Shown: piece by piece, positions 30,996 to 39,367 of the stretch
How positions within the stretch are numbered: position 1 is the first letter of the stretch
Layout of the letters: each line of letters begins with the position of its first letter
Virus record (IMG/VR): IMGVR_UViG_3300005663_000080
Span: 1 to 45,637 of that record
Reading direction: 5' to 3' (one strand)
DNA: 45,637 nucleotides
Source of the DNA: a virus
The notes under the pieces: model-generated
Told to the model about the DNA's origin: nothing
The model's input: only the letters and a program-made list of their open reading frames with translations
Databases searched by the model: none
Made by a program: the position numbers and the translations under genes

Positions 30996-31259
30996 ATGAG
31001 CAGATCATTTCGACACAATCCAAGTAAGCATGTAGATAAGTATAAAGACGGCAACAGGTATAAAGACAGCGACCCGATATTCGAAGAGTATCCCGGCGTC
31101 TTATTCGACGACACGCAACTTTCAACAACCAACTTAGTATTAGCAAACAGCGCAGCGACGGGCAGCTTATCAGTCACGAAGGCTCTTTCGTCAAAAGCAC
31201 GCAAGAGGGCGGACAAGCAGTTTCGCAAACAGCGTCGCCACGATGATCGTCTTGCGTGA
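30996..31259 (+). CDS. Hypothetical protein
   Basis: 87 residues from ATG 30996, two bases after the previous stop. Tyr/Lys/Asp-rich N-terminus (KHVDKYKDGNRYKDSD), a Ser/Thr/Ala middle and a basic C-terminus (KARKRADKQFRKQRRHDDR). No family recognised. Confidence 0.5.
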   Translation: MSRSFRHNPSKHVDKYKDGNRYKDSDPIFEEYPGVLFDDTQLSTTNLVLANSAATGSLSVTKALSSKARKRADKQFRKQRRHDDRLA

Positions 31260-31299
31260 TACAATCAACAAGCACAAACGAGGAAACGAGGAAACGGCA

Positions 31300-31512
31300 A
31301 TGAAAATCACACTAGACATTAAAGATGGTCTTGCAGCAACTATAAACGTAAATCCAGGAACACGCGTTGAAAGAAGAATTGATTTGCAAGACGGAATGCT
31401 CCTGAAAGTAGAATCGGTAGGCCAAGTCGCTCTCAATATTACAGCCATAGAGCCAAAGTCAATGCAAGCAAGTTCGGAATCCGGCGCAAGTGGATCGTTG
31501 TCCTTTGCGTGA
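31300..31512 (+). CDS. Small beta-rich protein
   Basis: 70 residues starting MKITLDIKDGLAATINV. Alternating hydrophobic residues predict beta strands; the C-terminus is Ser/Gly/Ala-rich and probably flexible. Start behind GAGGAAACGGCA. A small virion or decoration role is possible but unproven. Confidence 0.5.
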   Translation: MKITLDIKDGLAATINVNPGTRVERRIDLQDGMLLKVESVGQVALNITAIEPKSMQASSESGASGSLSFA

Positions 31513-31513
31513 C

Positions 31514-31570
31514 GCACGACAAACGACGAACAGCACGACAAACGACGAACAGCACGACAAACGACGAACA
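31514..31570 (+). repeat. Three copies of a 19-bp tandem repeat
   Basis: GCACGACAAACGACGAACA occurs three times in a row, with a degraded fourth copy to 31586. It fills the gap between two small genes, and the last copy leads into the AGGAGACA ribosome site of the next gene. Confidence 0.9.
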
Positions 31571-31603
31571 GCACGGCGAACAACAATAAACGAGGAGACA
31601 ATA

Positions 31604-31792
31604 ATGTGGCAGAGAATTTTGACTTGGTTAAAGAATACTAAAACGTTCCATCATAGGTTAATGATGCGGTACCTACGGAATAGGGATTGGGTGGTGTTTT
31701 ATCTCGAACCAAGAAGCAGAGATTGCAGAGATTGCAAAGATGGCACTTGCTGGATGAAACTATACGAGTCGCAAGAAGGAGTTCGAGGCTAA
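31604..31792 (+). CDS. Small hypothetical protein
   Basis: 62 residues behind AGGAGACAATA. Basic aromatic N-terminus (WQRILTWLKNTKTFHHRLMM) and a CRDCKDGTCW motif that may bind metal. The stop overlaps the next start (TAATG). Function unknown. Confidence 0.5.
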   Translation: MWQRILTWLKNTKTFHHRLMMRYLRNRDWVVFYLEPRSRDCRDCKDGTCWMKLYESQEGVRG

Positions 31793-32016
31793 TGGTTGGC
31801 ATACAAAAAGAAATAATAGATTTGTTGAACGAGGCGTGCAGTCAAGAACCAGATCAAAGTATTTTGCAAGTTATTAGTAGTTGCTTTGCAGAGGGTGATA
31901 TATCTCATATTGATGATTATGAATTGCGAGATAATTTAGCTGTGTTAATTCAGGTTAATAAGGAACGCATTCATGATTATCAGCTCAGTAAGAAACGACG
32001 AACAAGCAGCAAGTAA
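31792..32016 (+). CDS. Small acidic helical protein
   Basis: 74 residues, starting in the previous stop codon. Helical and acidic (KEIIDLLNEACSQEPDQ) with a basic end (SKKRRTSSK). No family recognised. Confidence 0.5.
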   Translation: MVGIQKEIIDLLNEACSQEPDQSILQVISSCFAEGDISHIDDYELRDNLAVLIQVNKERIHDYQLSKKRRTSSK

Positions 32017-32037
32017 CAATCTAAACAGGAATAAACC

Positions 32038-32304
32038 ATGCCACACATAAGTGAACCATTATCAGACGAACAATGGGCGGCGCAACGAGACGCAGAGACA
32101 CTTGCAGAAGCACGGGCTATTATGCAAGACGTCAGTCGTCTTAATGCAGCTAAAACAGCAGCGGAGAATCTTGCAGTTGAAAAACTAAACTCCGTCAAAG
32201 ATTTGTTGGCAGCAGCAGGCGTTTCGTTTAGCAATGTAGTCAAGGGGCTTGGAATTAAAGAGTCACCAACTCAATTTAATCCTAATTCTCAACGTGACTT
32301 ATAG
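32038..32304 (+). CDS. Small helical protein
   Basis: 88 residues behind CAGGAATAAACC. Ala/Glu-rich helices (AAQRDAETLAEARAIMQDV) followed by a Gly/Val segment (AAGVSFSNVVKGLGI). The pattern resembles a coiled-coil dimer with a small tail. Function unknown. Confidence 0.5.
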   Translation: MPHISEPLSDEQWAAQRDAETLAEARAIMQDVSRLNAAKTAAENLAVEKLNSVKDLLAAAGVSFSNVVKGLGIKESPTQFNPNSQRDL

Positions 32305-32310
32305 CAGACG

Positions 32311-32442
32311 ATGCAATTCTGGCGAATTATCTTTGCACTGATTGTTATTCCAATTATCATCTATAGAATTTATACACGCATTATGTTTATACGAGAGTAT
32401 TACAAGAGCGATACAGGTAAGGAAACGAATGACGATGGCTAA
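32311..32442 (+). CDS. Small membrane protein
   Basis: 43 residues: one N-terminal membrane helix (WRIIFALIVIPIIIYRIY) and a short basic then polar tail. It overlaps the start of the lipoprotein gene by 14 bp in another frame. Such nested pairs of a membrane protein and a lipoprotein occur in phage spanin (Rz/Rz1) units, but the size and order here do not match well enough for that call. Confidence 0.45.
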   Translation: MQFWRIIFALIVIPIIIYRIYTRIMFIREYYKSDTGKETNDDG

Positions 32443-32974
32443 ACTACTTTCAAGAACAGCAGGCAAATTAATAGTCCCATTCTTAGCACTAGTTCTTATC
32501 GCAATGTTCAGTGCGGGATGTTTCCAGGAACTACTGGCTCCAGCATATATAGAACCAGATGCAATTAAGTATGCAGGCGAAGAAGAGACTGGCGGGAAGT
32601 CGTTAAATCCGTTCTGGACTACGTTGTGGGACTCGAAACGAATAGCGCGACAGATGGAGTATCAGCATGGACTGGTAATCAAAGGACTCGTCCGACAAAT
32701 TGAAGACGACGCAGACGCTTACAATTATATACTGAGCCAGCATGTTTTGAATATTCAGTCAGCAGAAGATTTCAAAAGCATACTCTTCTCTCCGACTGGG
32801 CCAATCGGCTTGCTTGTTCCGACGCTCGCTGCATTTGGAATCGGCGCGATGGGCGTCACTCGACCAAAAGACAAGAGAAAATTAAAAGACCGCGACAAGA
32901 CAATCGTTGGCCTAGAAAAGACTGCCGTCGCCGTTACGAACAACGCAGTCACTGAGACAACTACTGTAAGTTAA
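32429..32974 (+). CDS. Putative lipoprotein with second membrane segment
   Basis: 181 residues from ATG 32429 (32435 also possible) behind AAGGAAACGA. A basic start and hydrophobic stretch end in LVLIAMFSAGC, a lipobox-like sequence with Cys31 as the probable lipid-bearing residue, although Ser at -3 is atypical. A second hydrophobic segment (IGLLVPTLAAFGIGAMG) lies near the C-terminus. AYNYILSQHVLNIQSAED in the middle matches the C-terminus of the membrane protein at 43255. A role in the cell envelope is inferred. Confidence 0.55.
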   Translation: MTMAKLLSRTAGKLIVPFLALVLIAMFSAGCFQELLAPAYIEPDAIKYAGEEETGGKSLNPFWTTLWDSKRIARQMEYQHGLVIKGLVRQIEDDADAYNYILSQHVLNIQSAEDFKSILFSPTGPIGLLVPTLAAFGIGAMGVTRPKDKRKLKDRDKTIVGLEKTAVAVTNNAVTETTTVS

Positions 32975-33126
32975 ACATATCACGACGATAAGTTATTCGA
33001 CTGGGTTAGTCCATAGAAAATGCTTATCATAAGCGTGGAACGCGGCACGTTGGACTTTCGAGGTTAGCGTGACGCCAAGGATGGCACAATGAATAATAAA
33101 ATAATCAAATAAATTAGGGTGCTGAA

Positions 33127-33366
33127 ATGAGATTGCCAAATAAAGATGAAGATTTAATTGGAAAGATATGTGTTTGCTCGGTTGGCAGAGTTGCGGTTGT
33201 TGTTGGTCGTAAAGAATACGATTGGGGAGTCGCTTGGACTGGATTAGGACTCGACGGAAAGGGAAACTGGGCAAGTAGTTCTCCCTGCGTAGTTGCTAAG
33301 TCAGGGAATGAATTTCATAACAAACTGTCTGAGCGGTTTGGTGGCAAGATGTCGTTCAACGGATAA
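33127..33366 (+). CDS. Small hypothetical protein
   Basis: 79 residues behind TAGGGTGCTGAA. Beta-rich (KICVCSVGRVAVVVGRKEYD) with GVAWTGLGLDGKGNWASSSP in the middle, a pattern of alternating strands and Gly turns seen in small SH3-like phage proteins. No family can be named. Confidence 0.5.
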   Translation: MRLPNKDEDLIGKICVCSVGRVAVVVGRKEYDWGVAWTGLGLDGKGNWASSSPCVVAKSGNEFHNKLSERFGGKMSFNG

Positions 33367-33404
33367 GTACATAAATACATTTGGATTATGGCGTTTATAA
33401 ATAT

Positions 33405-33461
33405 GCTGTGAACGACTCAACGCCTAATTCGGCATTAAATATAAAGCGAGTTGTTCACAGC
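33405..33461. repeat. Long hairpin-forming inverted repeat
   Basis: GCTGTGAACGACTC (33405-33418) pairs with GAGTTGTTCACAGC (33448-33461) over 14 bp with one G-U pair. The 29-base loop holds a small GCC/GGC stem. It stands between two genes, before the promoter and tRNA-Thr. It could be a transcription attenuator, an RNA processing site or a site-specific recombination half-site; nothing distinguishes these. Confidence 0.5.
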
Positions 33462-33492
33462 AGGTATTATAGTTTAATATTATGTATATGTT

Positions 33493-33520
33493 TTGCAATT
33501 GCCATTCAATGCGTTATAAT
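33493..33520 (+). promoter_or_regulatory. Sigma-70-like promoter for tRNA-Thr and the glycosyltransferase island
   Basis: TTGCAA (33493-33498) and TATAAT (33515-33520), a perfect -10 box, with a 16-bp spacer. It starts transcription about 85 bp before the tRNA and is the strongest promoter-like sequence I see in the window. Confidence 0.65.
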
Positions 33521-33612
33521 GGACGAACGTAGTAATGGTAGCGTGACGATCGACGCAGGATATATGAGAAAACCGCCTAGCAAAGTTGTTTTGTTGTATA
33601 TCTTATTGCTAC

Positions 33613-33684
33613 GCCAACGTAGCTCAGCGGTAGAGCTCTGGTTTTGTAAACCAGTGGTCATTGGTTCGAATCCAATTGTTGGCT
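33613..33684 (+). tRNA. tRNA-Thr (anticodon TGT)
   Basis: All arms form: acceptor GCCAACG/TGTTGGC, D stem GCTC/GAGC, anticodon stem CTGGT/ACCAG with loop TTTGTAA (anticodon TGT, reading ACA), and T stem ATTGG/CCAAT with loop TTCGAAT. It is 72 nt including the discriminator base; CCA is not encoded. The gene precedes the accessory island, where a tRNA may also serve as an integration landmark. Confidence 0.95.
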
Positions 33685-33808
33685 TGATAAGTCGTAGCGT
33701 ACAACCCGCAGGTGGGTGGAGTTTGTGGAAGCGGGTCAAACTAAACAGTTTACAATTAAATAATTAAACTAAGTAGGCAAACAAACAAATACTTCGAGGA
33801 GTTTGGCG

Positions 33809-35359
33809 ATGAATCGAAACACAATAGACAGTGCAAAAAATGTAGTACAAGAAAAGATTACAGTGCTAATCGCGTCGGTTGTTGAACGCGAAGCGCAGTT
33901 AAAAGTCGTGTTGAATAGGCTTATTGACCAGCACGATTTGTTAGAAATACATGTCGTGCTAAACTGGTATATAGGAGTGCCAGAATGGATTAAGGGACTC
34001 GCGTGGAAAGTCACGCCGCACCTTAATCCAACAAATAAGCACGCACATGATAGCATCTGGCAGCTTATGCCGGGCAATGGATACGTCATCATTTGTGATG
34101 ATGATTTAATGTATCCGTTGGACTTCTTTGACAATTTAATAGCCGCCATAGAGCGGCACGAACGGCGGGTAGTGGTCACTGCTCACGGAAGTAATATTGT
34201 ACTGCCCGCCGGAGATTATATGGACGCACGACGAACGTATGGATTCTCAGACCGCCAAGAGCGTGACATTTTCAACGATCTTTGCGGCGTTGGGTGCTGT
34301 GCGTTTCATATAGATGCATTCGGCGACAAACAACCAAGTCTTCAGAACTTTCCAATCCCGTTTATGCGCGATTTGTATTTCTCGTTGCATTGTGCAAAGA
34401 ACAACGTACCAATAGTCAACGTCAAGCGGCCCTCGAGTTGGATTTTACCGCTGCAAACACTAGGATCAACAGTGTACGAAGAAACGCTGAACAACGCGAG
34501 TCTAAGGGCATTAAAAAATCGCGTGATGAAAGAACAGCTACTTCCTGCACTCTATTGTAAAAACCACGACGGTTCAGGCCAGTATGTGCTGATTACAGAC
34601 TATGGTTTCGACAGGCGTCTCATGGACAAGACTCTTCAGACACTCGACGAAGTCAGTGACGAACAGACAAATATCATTGTATTCAGTGACGAGCTAAAAG
34701 ACTATAGTTTTAATTCACAAGGTGTTGAAGCGATTTATGATAATGTTAAACGACCAGTGTTGACACAATTTGTCACGCCCGACGAGCGTGCGATTGGGCG
34801 CATGGGCTCGAAGGTGTTGACTTGTTATAGGTTTGTATGTGGTTTGCCAAATGGTTCAAAAGTTCTAATGAGTGACGCGGATATGTACTTTATGCGTGAT
34901 CCTATGAAAGCTTTTAATGCAGATTTTGACTTAGGTGTGACAACTCGACCCGAGCCGTATTACTACCCGTTAAATGCAGGAATTATTTTCATGCGAGTCA
35001 CTGACCAGTTGAAAGACTATCTGCGATTCGTTATCGAGAATATTTATACAGCTAGTTGGCCAGAGTTGGTGTCATATCAAAAGCGTTTTGGGCATGATCC
35101 CGGTGACAAAGATTGGAATTTTGATCAAGATGCTTTGTGCGTAACTTACTTATTTGCTGATCAGATGAAAGAACGATTCGGGATCAACGTTGTTGATGTA
35201 GGGCCAAAATATAACTGGTGTCCGCACAGTGATGGAACGTGGGAGCAAATTGCAAGTGGAAAAGCTAAGCTTCTTAGAGCGTATCACGACGAAAGTGTTG
35301 TGGTTCTTCATTTGAAATCAAAGTTACGTGAGTTGGTCTTTGAGGGACTTTTACCATGA
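33809..35359 (+). CDS. Two-domain glycosyltransferase
   Basis: 516 residues. The N-terminal domain starts TVLIASVVEREAQLK and has GYVIICDDDLMYP (Asp97-99), a GT-A type nucleotide-sugar site. The second domain has VLMSDADMYFMRDP (Asp356-Ala-Asp358) and LNAGIIFMR, the DxD and NAG motifs of GT8/GT77-like enzymes. Two distinct catalytic sites in one chain suggest transfer of two sugars in sequence. Acceptor unknown: modified DNA base, virion protein or host glycan. AGGAG lies 7 bp before the ATG. It overlaps the next gene (ATGA). Confidence 0.8.
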   Translation: MNRNTIDSAKNVVQEKITVLIASVVEREAQLKVVLNRLIDQHDLLEIHVVLNWYIGVPEWIKGLAWKVTPHLNPTNKHAHDSIWQLMPGNGYVIICDDDLMYPLDFFDNLIAAIERHERRVVVTAHGSNIVLPAGDYMDARRTYGFSDRQERDIFNDLCGVGCCAFHIDAFGDKQPSLQNFPIPFMRDLYFSLHCAKNNVPIVNVKRPSSWILPLQTLGSTVYEETLNNASLRALKNRVMKEQLLPALYCKNHDGSGQYVLITDYGFDRRLMDKTLQTLDEVSDEQTNIIVFSDELKDYSFNSQGVEAIYDNVKRPVLTQFVTPDERAIGRMGSKVLTCYRFVCGLPNGSKVLMSDADMYFMRDPMKAFNADFDLGVTTRPEPYYYPLNAGIIFMRVTDQLKDYLRFVIENIYTASWPELVSYQKRFGHDPGDKDWNFDQDALCVTYLFADQMKERFGINVVDVGPKYNWCPHSDGTWEQIASGKAKLLRAYHDESVVVLHLKSKLRELVFEGLLP

Positions 35360-36174
35360 GCGATAAAAAGAAAAGGCTCGTCGTTGTTGCTGCGTTCGGC
35401 GACCGTGAGACTCAAATTCAAAGACTCATTAAGAATTTTCGACGATTTCTCGACTATGAAACCATTGACTATGAAATCATTATTCTTACAACAAAAGATT
35501 CGAACATAGGAGACACAACGAATTTTAGCGATGTCACTATAGAATACGTCGAACGGCTCTGGCCAGCAGGATCATACCGCAGTGGAGTTCGTAATAGCAA
35601 CTATCTCAAAATCGCAAAAGCAGTAGACGAGTCACTCAAGCGGACGTATAATCAGTATGATTCACTTTGCCTTTTAGATGATGATTGTTTTATTGTTCAT
35701 CGTGGATTTATAGACGGTTTTTTGATAGCTGAACGTATGGGCGCGGCCGTTCCCGTTAATCCAAGGGTGCATGTTAAGTTCAATGCAATGGGTGCTGACG
35801 TTCGACAAAAAGACATTGATGATTTACAGAGATTGGGCGTGCCAGAATATATGCCTGCCGTAAATTTTTCGCCGTTCTTTGTGTCACCAAAACACGTACA
35901 AGCCCGCAATTTTTTGTTAACGTTACAGTCAGAGTTGCGTGACAATACTTGCAGAGGCACACTGGCACTAAATAAAGCAGCGTGGGCGACGAGATTTAAT
36001 CCCGTACTGCTATCTGAATTTTGGTGTGTGTGCGGCGCAGAAGCACAGAGTATAAAAGATTATACGCAGCAACTTCAAGGTCAGCAATGCAGCATCGACC
36101 CAATAATGTTACACTTAGGCCATCAACAAACAGCAGACGTTTTCAAAGACGAAATTGAACGGTTGACAAACTAA
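35356..36174 (+). CDS. GT-A glycosyltransferase
   Basis: 272 residues. LVVVAAFGDRETQIQRLI starts a Rossmann-like GT-A fold, and SLCLLDDDCFIVHRGF (Asp108-110) is the metal and sugar-nucleotide site. The length suits a single-domain GT2-like or related enzyme. It starts in the stop of the two-domain glycosyltransferase, so both are made together and may act on the same acceptor. Confidence 0.75.
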   Translation: MSDKKKRLVVVAAFGDRETQIQRLIKNFRRFLDYETIDYEIIILTTKDSNIGDTTNFSDVTIEYVERLWPAGSYRSGVRNSNYLKIAKAVDESLKRTYNQYDSLCLLDDDCFIVHRGFIDGFLIAERMGAAVPVNPRVHVKFNAMGADVRQKDIDDLQRLGVPEYMPAVNFSPFFVSPKHVQARNFLLTLQSELRDNTCRGTLALNKAAWATRFNPVLLSEFWCVCGAEAQSIKDYTQQLQGQQCSIDPIMLHLGHQQTADVFKDEIERLTN

Positions 36175-36181
36175 TAGGCTA

Positions 36182-37756
36182 ATGCTAAACCCCAGCGAGA
36201 TAAAACTAAACAGAGTCCTGCACGGCAAGAATCAAGACGTTTTGAAAGATTTTCCGCCAAATTATTTTTCAAGCGTGATAACTGATCCACCTTATGAATT
36301 AGGATTCATGGGCCGCAAGTGGGACTCATCAGGCGTTGCGTATGACGTCACAATGTGGAAAGAAATTTTACGAGTCGCGAAGCCCGGCGCAACGTTGTTC
36401 TGCTTTGGTGGGACACGGACGTATCATCGCGTGGCCTGTGCAATTGAAGACGCGGGTTGGCAGTTGAAAGACTCACTGATGTGGATTTATGGGTCGGGAT
36501 TTCCGAAAAGCACAGACATCAGTAAGGCGTTGGACAAAGAAGCAGGCGCAAAACGAGAGAATATTGGCGAGAGTCGTGGTAGTTATGGGTATCAAAAGAG
36601 TGGCAATAGATGGGCTAAAGAAAGTTTTGAGACAGAACCAGCGACGGACATCGCAAAACAATGGAACGGATACGGAACAGCGCTCAAGCCGAGCTATGAG
36701 CCAATAATACTTGCACAAAAACCGTTGGAAAAGGGATTAACCTACGCCCAAAACGCCCGCAAGTGGGGCGTCGCCGGTTTGAACATCGACGCCGGTCGTA
36801 TCAAGTGTAGTGATAAAATATGTACCCCACAAAGCGATCCGAGTAATCGAATTGGTACTGTAGGCCAAGACCTAAGCATATCTAGGGCAGATAAAGATAA
36901 ATTTCAAAAGGCGCAGCGTGAGAGTATAGATCGAACAATGACTAAAGGACGTTGGCCCGCAAACGTAATCCTAAGTCACTCGCCGAACTGCGTTCATGTT
37001 GGCACGCAAGACTCAGGACAAGAGACGAACGCTGAAAGCGTCAGCACCGAAGATGCAATCGAAGGTGCATCATACACATACGCCTGCGTCCCCAATTGCC
37101 CGATCCGCATCATGGATACGCAGAGCGGTGTATCTAAATCTGTAGGAGGTAAGATAGGTGGTGGCGTAGCATTTGGTAAGGAGAAGCAAACAGGTATAAA
37201 GGGTAACCCAGGGTTTGGAGACACTGGAGGAGCATCAAGATTCTTTTACACAGCAAAAGCAAGTCGAAGCGAACGCGAGTCGGGCTTAAAAGATTTTGTA
37301 CCTTGTTCACAATGCAATGAGATAAGGACTAGCACGCACGCAGCAGACGCAGAAGCTGGCAGAGTAGCAGGAAATTGCATCCGAAATTCACACCCAACTG
37401 TAAAACCCGTATCAATTATGAAATATTTGTGCGAATTAATTCGTATGCCTGTGCAACTCGACGCTGACGGCAATCCTGATGCAAGCAAGCCACAAGTAAT
37501 CCTAGACCCATTCTGCGGAAGCGGATCAACACTACTCGCGGCGAACGAAGTTGGTCTCAAGTATATCGGCATAGACATGGGCATGGACAACGTAATAATC
37601 GCATCGTGTCGTAGCATCGACACGCCGCCCGACAAGTTGTCGGGCAAGTCAGTGTCACGAATCGAACGACAAGAATTACAAAACATAAATCCAGCAACGC
37701 TTGCGTCAAACGCACAACAGCTTTCGCATGACGATTTCAAAGACTTAATCGTTTGA
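36182..37756 (+). CDS. Beta-class DNA methyltransferase with shared C-terminal tail
   Basis: 524 residues. Transfers a methyl group from S-adenosylmethionine to an exocyclic amino group of adenine or cytosine in DNA. The catalytic DPPY (35-38) is N-terminal and the SAM motif DPFCGSGST (from about 442) is C-terminal, the order of the beta class. A large middle region (residues 150-400) probably holds target recognition. The chain ends NAQQLSHDDFKDLIV, shared with three other enzymes here. No restriction endonuclease is adjacent. Confidence 0.9.
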   Translation: MLNPSEIKLNRVLHGKNQDVLKDFPPNYFSSVITDPPYELGFMGRKWDSSGVAYDVTMWKEILRVAKPGATLFCFGGTRTYHRVACAIEDAGWQLKDSLMWIYGSGFPKSTDISKALDKEAGAKRENIGESRGSYGYQKSGNRWAKESFETEPATDIAKQWNGYGTALKPSYEPIILAQKPLEKGLTYAQNARKWGVAGLNIDAGRIKCSDKICTPQSDPSNRIGTVGQDLSISRADKDKFQKAQRESIDRTMTKGRWPANVILSHSPNCVHVGTQDSGQETNAESVSTEDAIEGASYTYACVPNCPIRIMDTQSGVSKSVGGKIGGGVAFGKEKQTGIKGNPGFGDTGGASRFFYTAKASRSERESGLKDFVPCSQCNEIRTSTHAADAEAGRVAGNCIRNSHPTVKPVSIMKYLCELIRMPVQLDADGNPDASKPQVILDPFCGSGSTLLAANEVGLKYIGIDMGMDNVIIASCRSIDTPPDKLSGKSVSRIERQELQNINPATLASNAQQLSHDDFKDLIV

Positions 37757-37794
37757 TGTGAATTATTCAATACAGATTGTTATAAAATCAAATT

Positions 37795-38604
37795 ATGAAA
37801 GCGTATGCTGTAAAACTAATTGATAAGAGAATAGCAAAAGAACTGATAGTAGAAAACCATTACTCGCATAAATGGTCTTCTTGCAGGTATGCATTAGGCT
37901 TATTTGAGATTAGTGGCGCACGGCAGAGTCAGCTAAATCTCGTAGGCGTTGCAGTATATGGGTTTCCAGTCGGCAGGCAAGTAGTTAAAAGCATCACAGC
38001 AGACATGGAAAATTGTGATGTATTAGAATTAACGCGGCTTTGGTTGCGAGATGAAGAACCAAAAAACTCAGAGAGTTATTTTCTTGGTCAGACATTTCAA
38101 TGGTTAAGAAATAATACAATTGTAAAAGTATTAATTAGTTATTCAGACCCAATGTATGGGCATACGGGAGTAATTTATCAAGCAACTAATTGGATGTATC
38201 AGGGCAATAACACCATGCTTATTAGGGGACATTTGCATGTGATACATGGTGAAACGATGCACCCTCGGAGTGTCGTCGCAAAGTACGGTACAGTAAGAAC
38301 ATCAGAATTAAAGAAGATTGATCCAGATTATTATCGTATTGAATTAAAGAAAAAGCACAGGTACCTATACGTATTGCGCAGAAAAGATAGAAAATCAATC
38401 TTATCTAAACTGAAACATGCTGTTGTAGAGTATCCTAAAGATAATTCAAATTGTAGTTGGGGGCGCAAGCAGGAAATTTGTATAATAATACCAGCAGTAC
38501 AAGATACAGCAATACAAGATACAATAGCAGTACAAGACATAGCAACGCTTGCATCAAACGCACAACAGCTTTCGCATGACGATTTCAAGGATTTGATTAT
38601 ATGA
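37795..38604 (+). CDS. Mom-like DNA modification protein with shared C-terminal tail
   Basis: 269 residues. NHYSHKWSSCRYALGLFE, LVGVAVYGFP, ELTRLWL (78-84) and ISYSDPMYGHTGVIYQATN (114-132) match the Mom family, GNAT-fold enzymes; Mu Mom converts DNA adenine to a carbamoylmethyl-type base that blocks restriction enzymes. After the fold comes a linker with repeated AVQDT/AIQDT units, then the tail NAQQLSHDDFKDLII. The tail DNA is nearly identical to that of the preceding methyltransferase. No com-like regulator is evident next to it. Confidence 0.82.
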   Translation: MKAYAVKLIDKRIAKELIVENHYSHKWSSCRYALGLFEISGARQSQLNLVGVAVYGFPVGRQVVKSITADMENCDVLELTRLWLRDEEPKNSESYFLGQTFQWLRNNTIVKVLISYSDPMYGHTGVIYQATNWMYQGNNTMLIRGHLHVIHGETMHPRSVVAKYGTVRTSELKKIDPDYYRIELKKKHRYLYVLRRKDRKSILSKLKHAVVEYPKDNSNCSWGRKQEICIIIPAVQDTAIQDTIAVQDIATLASNAQQLSHDDFKDLII

Positions 38605-38631
38605 ATCAAAACCAGAATCAAGACCAAAATC

Positions 38632-39306
38632 ATGACTAGTCAAAATCCAAAACCTTGGACAAAAGAACACGAGCTTGCATACTGGAACGCTGAGTCGGAC
38701 GACTACTATCTCGCCAACATCCGCCAAAAGTACAAGTTATTCAACGTCGATCGAGTGACTAAAGATTGGTCTGGTATGCCAGATGATTGTATGACGCACT
38801 TGAAAACTGCAATTGACATCGGCGGTGGAGCATACGGCGGCGCGTTGTACTATTTTGGCAACAATTCCGATAAAGCAATGATCAAAGTGCAACACAGAAT
38901 TTTAATAGACGCACTAACGCCAGAGTTTCGAGCGATGGGCAAGGTACCAGCATACATTGATTCAATAACAGCAGACTTCGACAACATCCCATTGAAAGAC
39001 GAAGTAGCGGACCTGCTCTTTGCGTGGAACGTCTTCGATCACGCGACGAGCAATGAACATTTTATCTTAGGCATGTTCGAAGTAAAACGCTTGCTAAAAC
39101 CCGGCGGACTCTTCTTCGGTTCGTTTCCACTACGCGAGCAACCCAGCAACGGGCACCCAGTGACACTTACTGAGCAACTTGTGATGCGCCAATTGACTCG
39201 TCGTAAACACAAGCAGCATCATGAATTCAAAATACTAAAAACATTCAAAGTTCATGAGCCAACGTATCGCGATGAAACGTTGTTCGTCGTTGCTGAAAAG
39301 CATTAG
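38632..39306 (+). CDS. Class I SAM-dependent methyltransferase
   Basis: 224 residues. AIDIGGGAYGGALYYF is the SAM-binding glycine loop, LLFAWNVFDHATSNEHF the motif III-V region, and LKPGGLFFGSFPL the typical post-motif strand of Methyltransf_11-like enzymes. These usually methylate small molecules or sugars, not DNA. It lacks the shared tail. Its place between DNA-modifying enzymes and downstream of glycosyltransferases suggests it acts on a sugar or hypermodified base; this is inference. Confidence 0.8.
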   Translation: MTSQNPKPWTKEHELAYWNAESDDYYLANIRQKYKLFNVDRVTKDWSGMPDDCMTHLKTAIDIGGGAYGGALYYFGNNSDKAMIKVQHRILIDALTPEFRAMGKVPAYIDSITADFDNIPLKDEVADLLFAWNVFDHATSNEHFILGMFEVKRLLKPGGLFFGSFPLREQPSNGHPVTLTEQLVMRQLTRRKHKQHHEFKILKTFKVHEPTYRDETLFVVAEKH

Positions 39307-39367
39307 TTACTATCCAGCCGTCTTTCAAGTTGAAGAATTAAACATTGGTAAACGACAAATAATAACT

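Noticed and set aside
32311-32974. Nested membrane protein and lipoprotein as an Rz/Rz1 spanin pair
   Set aside because: The lipoprotein is too long, has a second membrane segment and is not embedded in the other gene; no endolysin is adjacent.
33381-33767. Open plus-strand frame of 128 codons
   Set aside because: It runs through the promoter, the long hairpin and the whole tRNA-Thr gene, which explain this sequence better.
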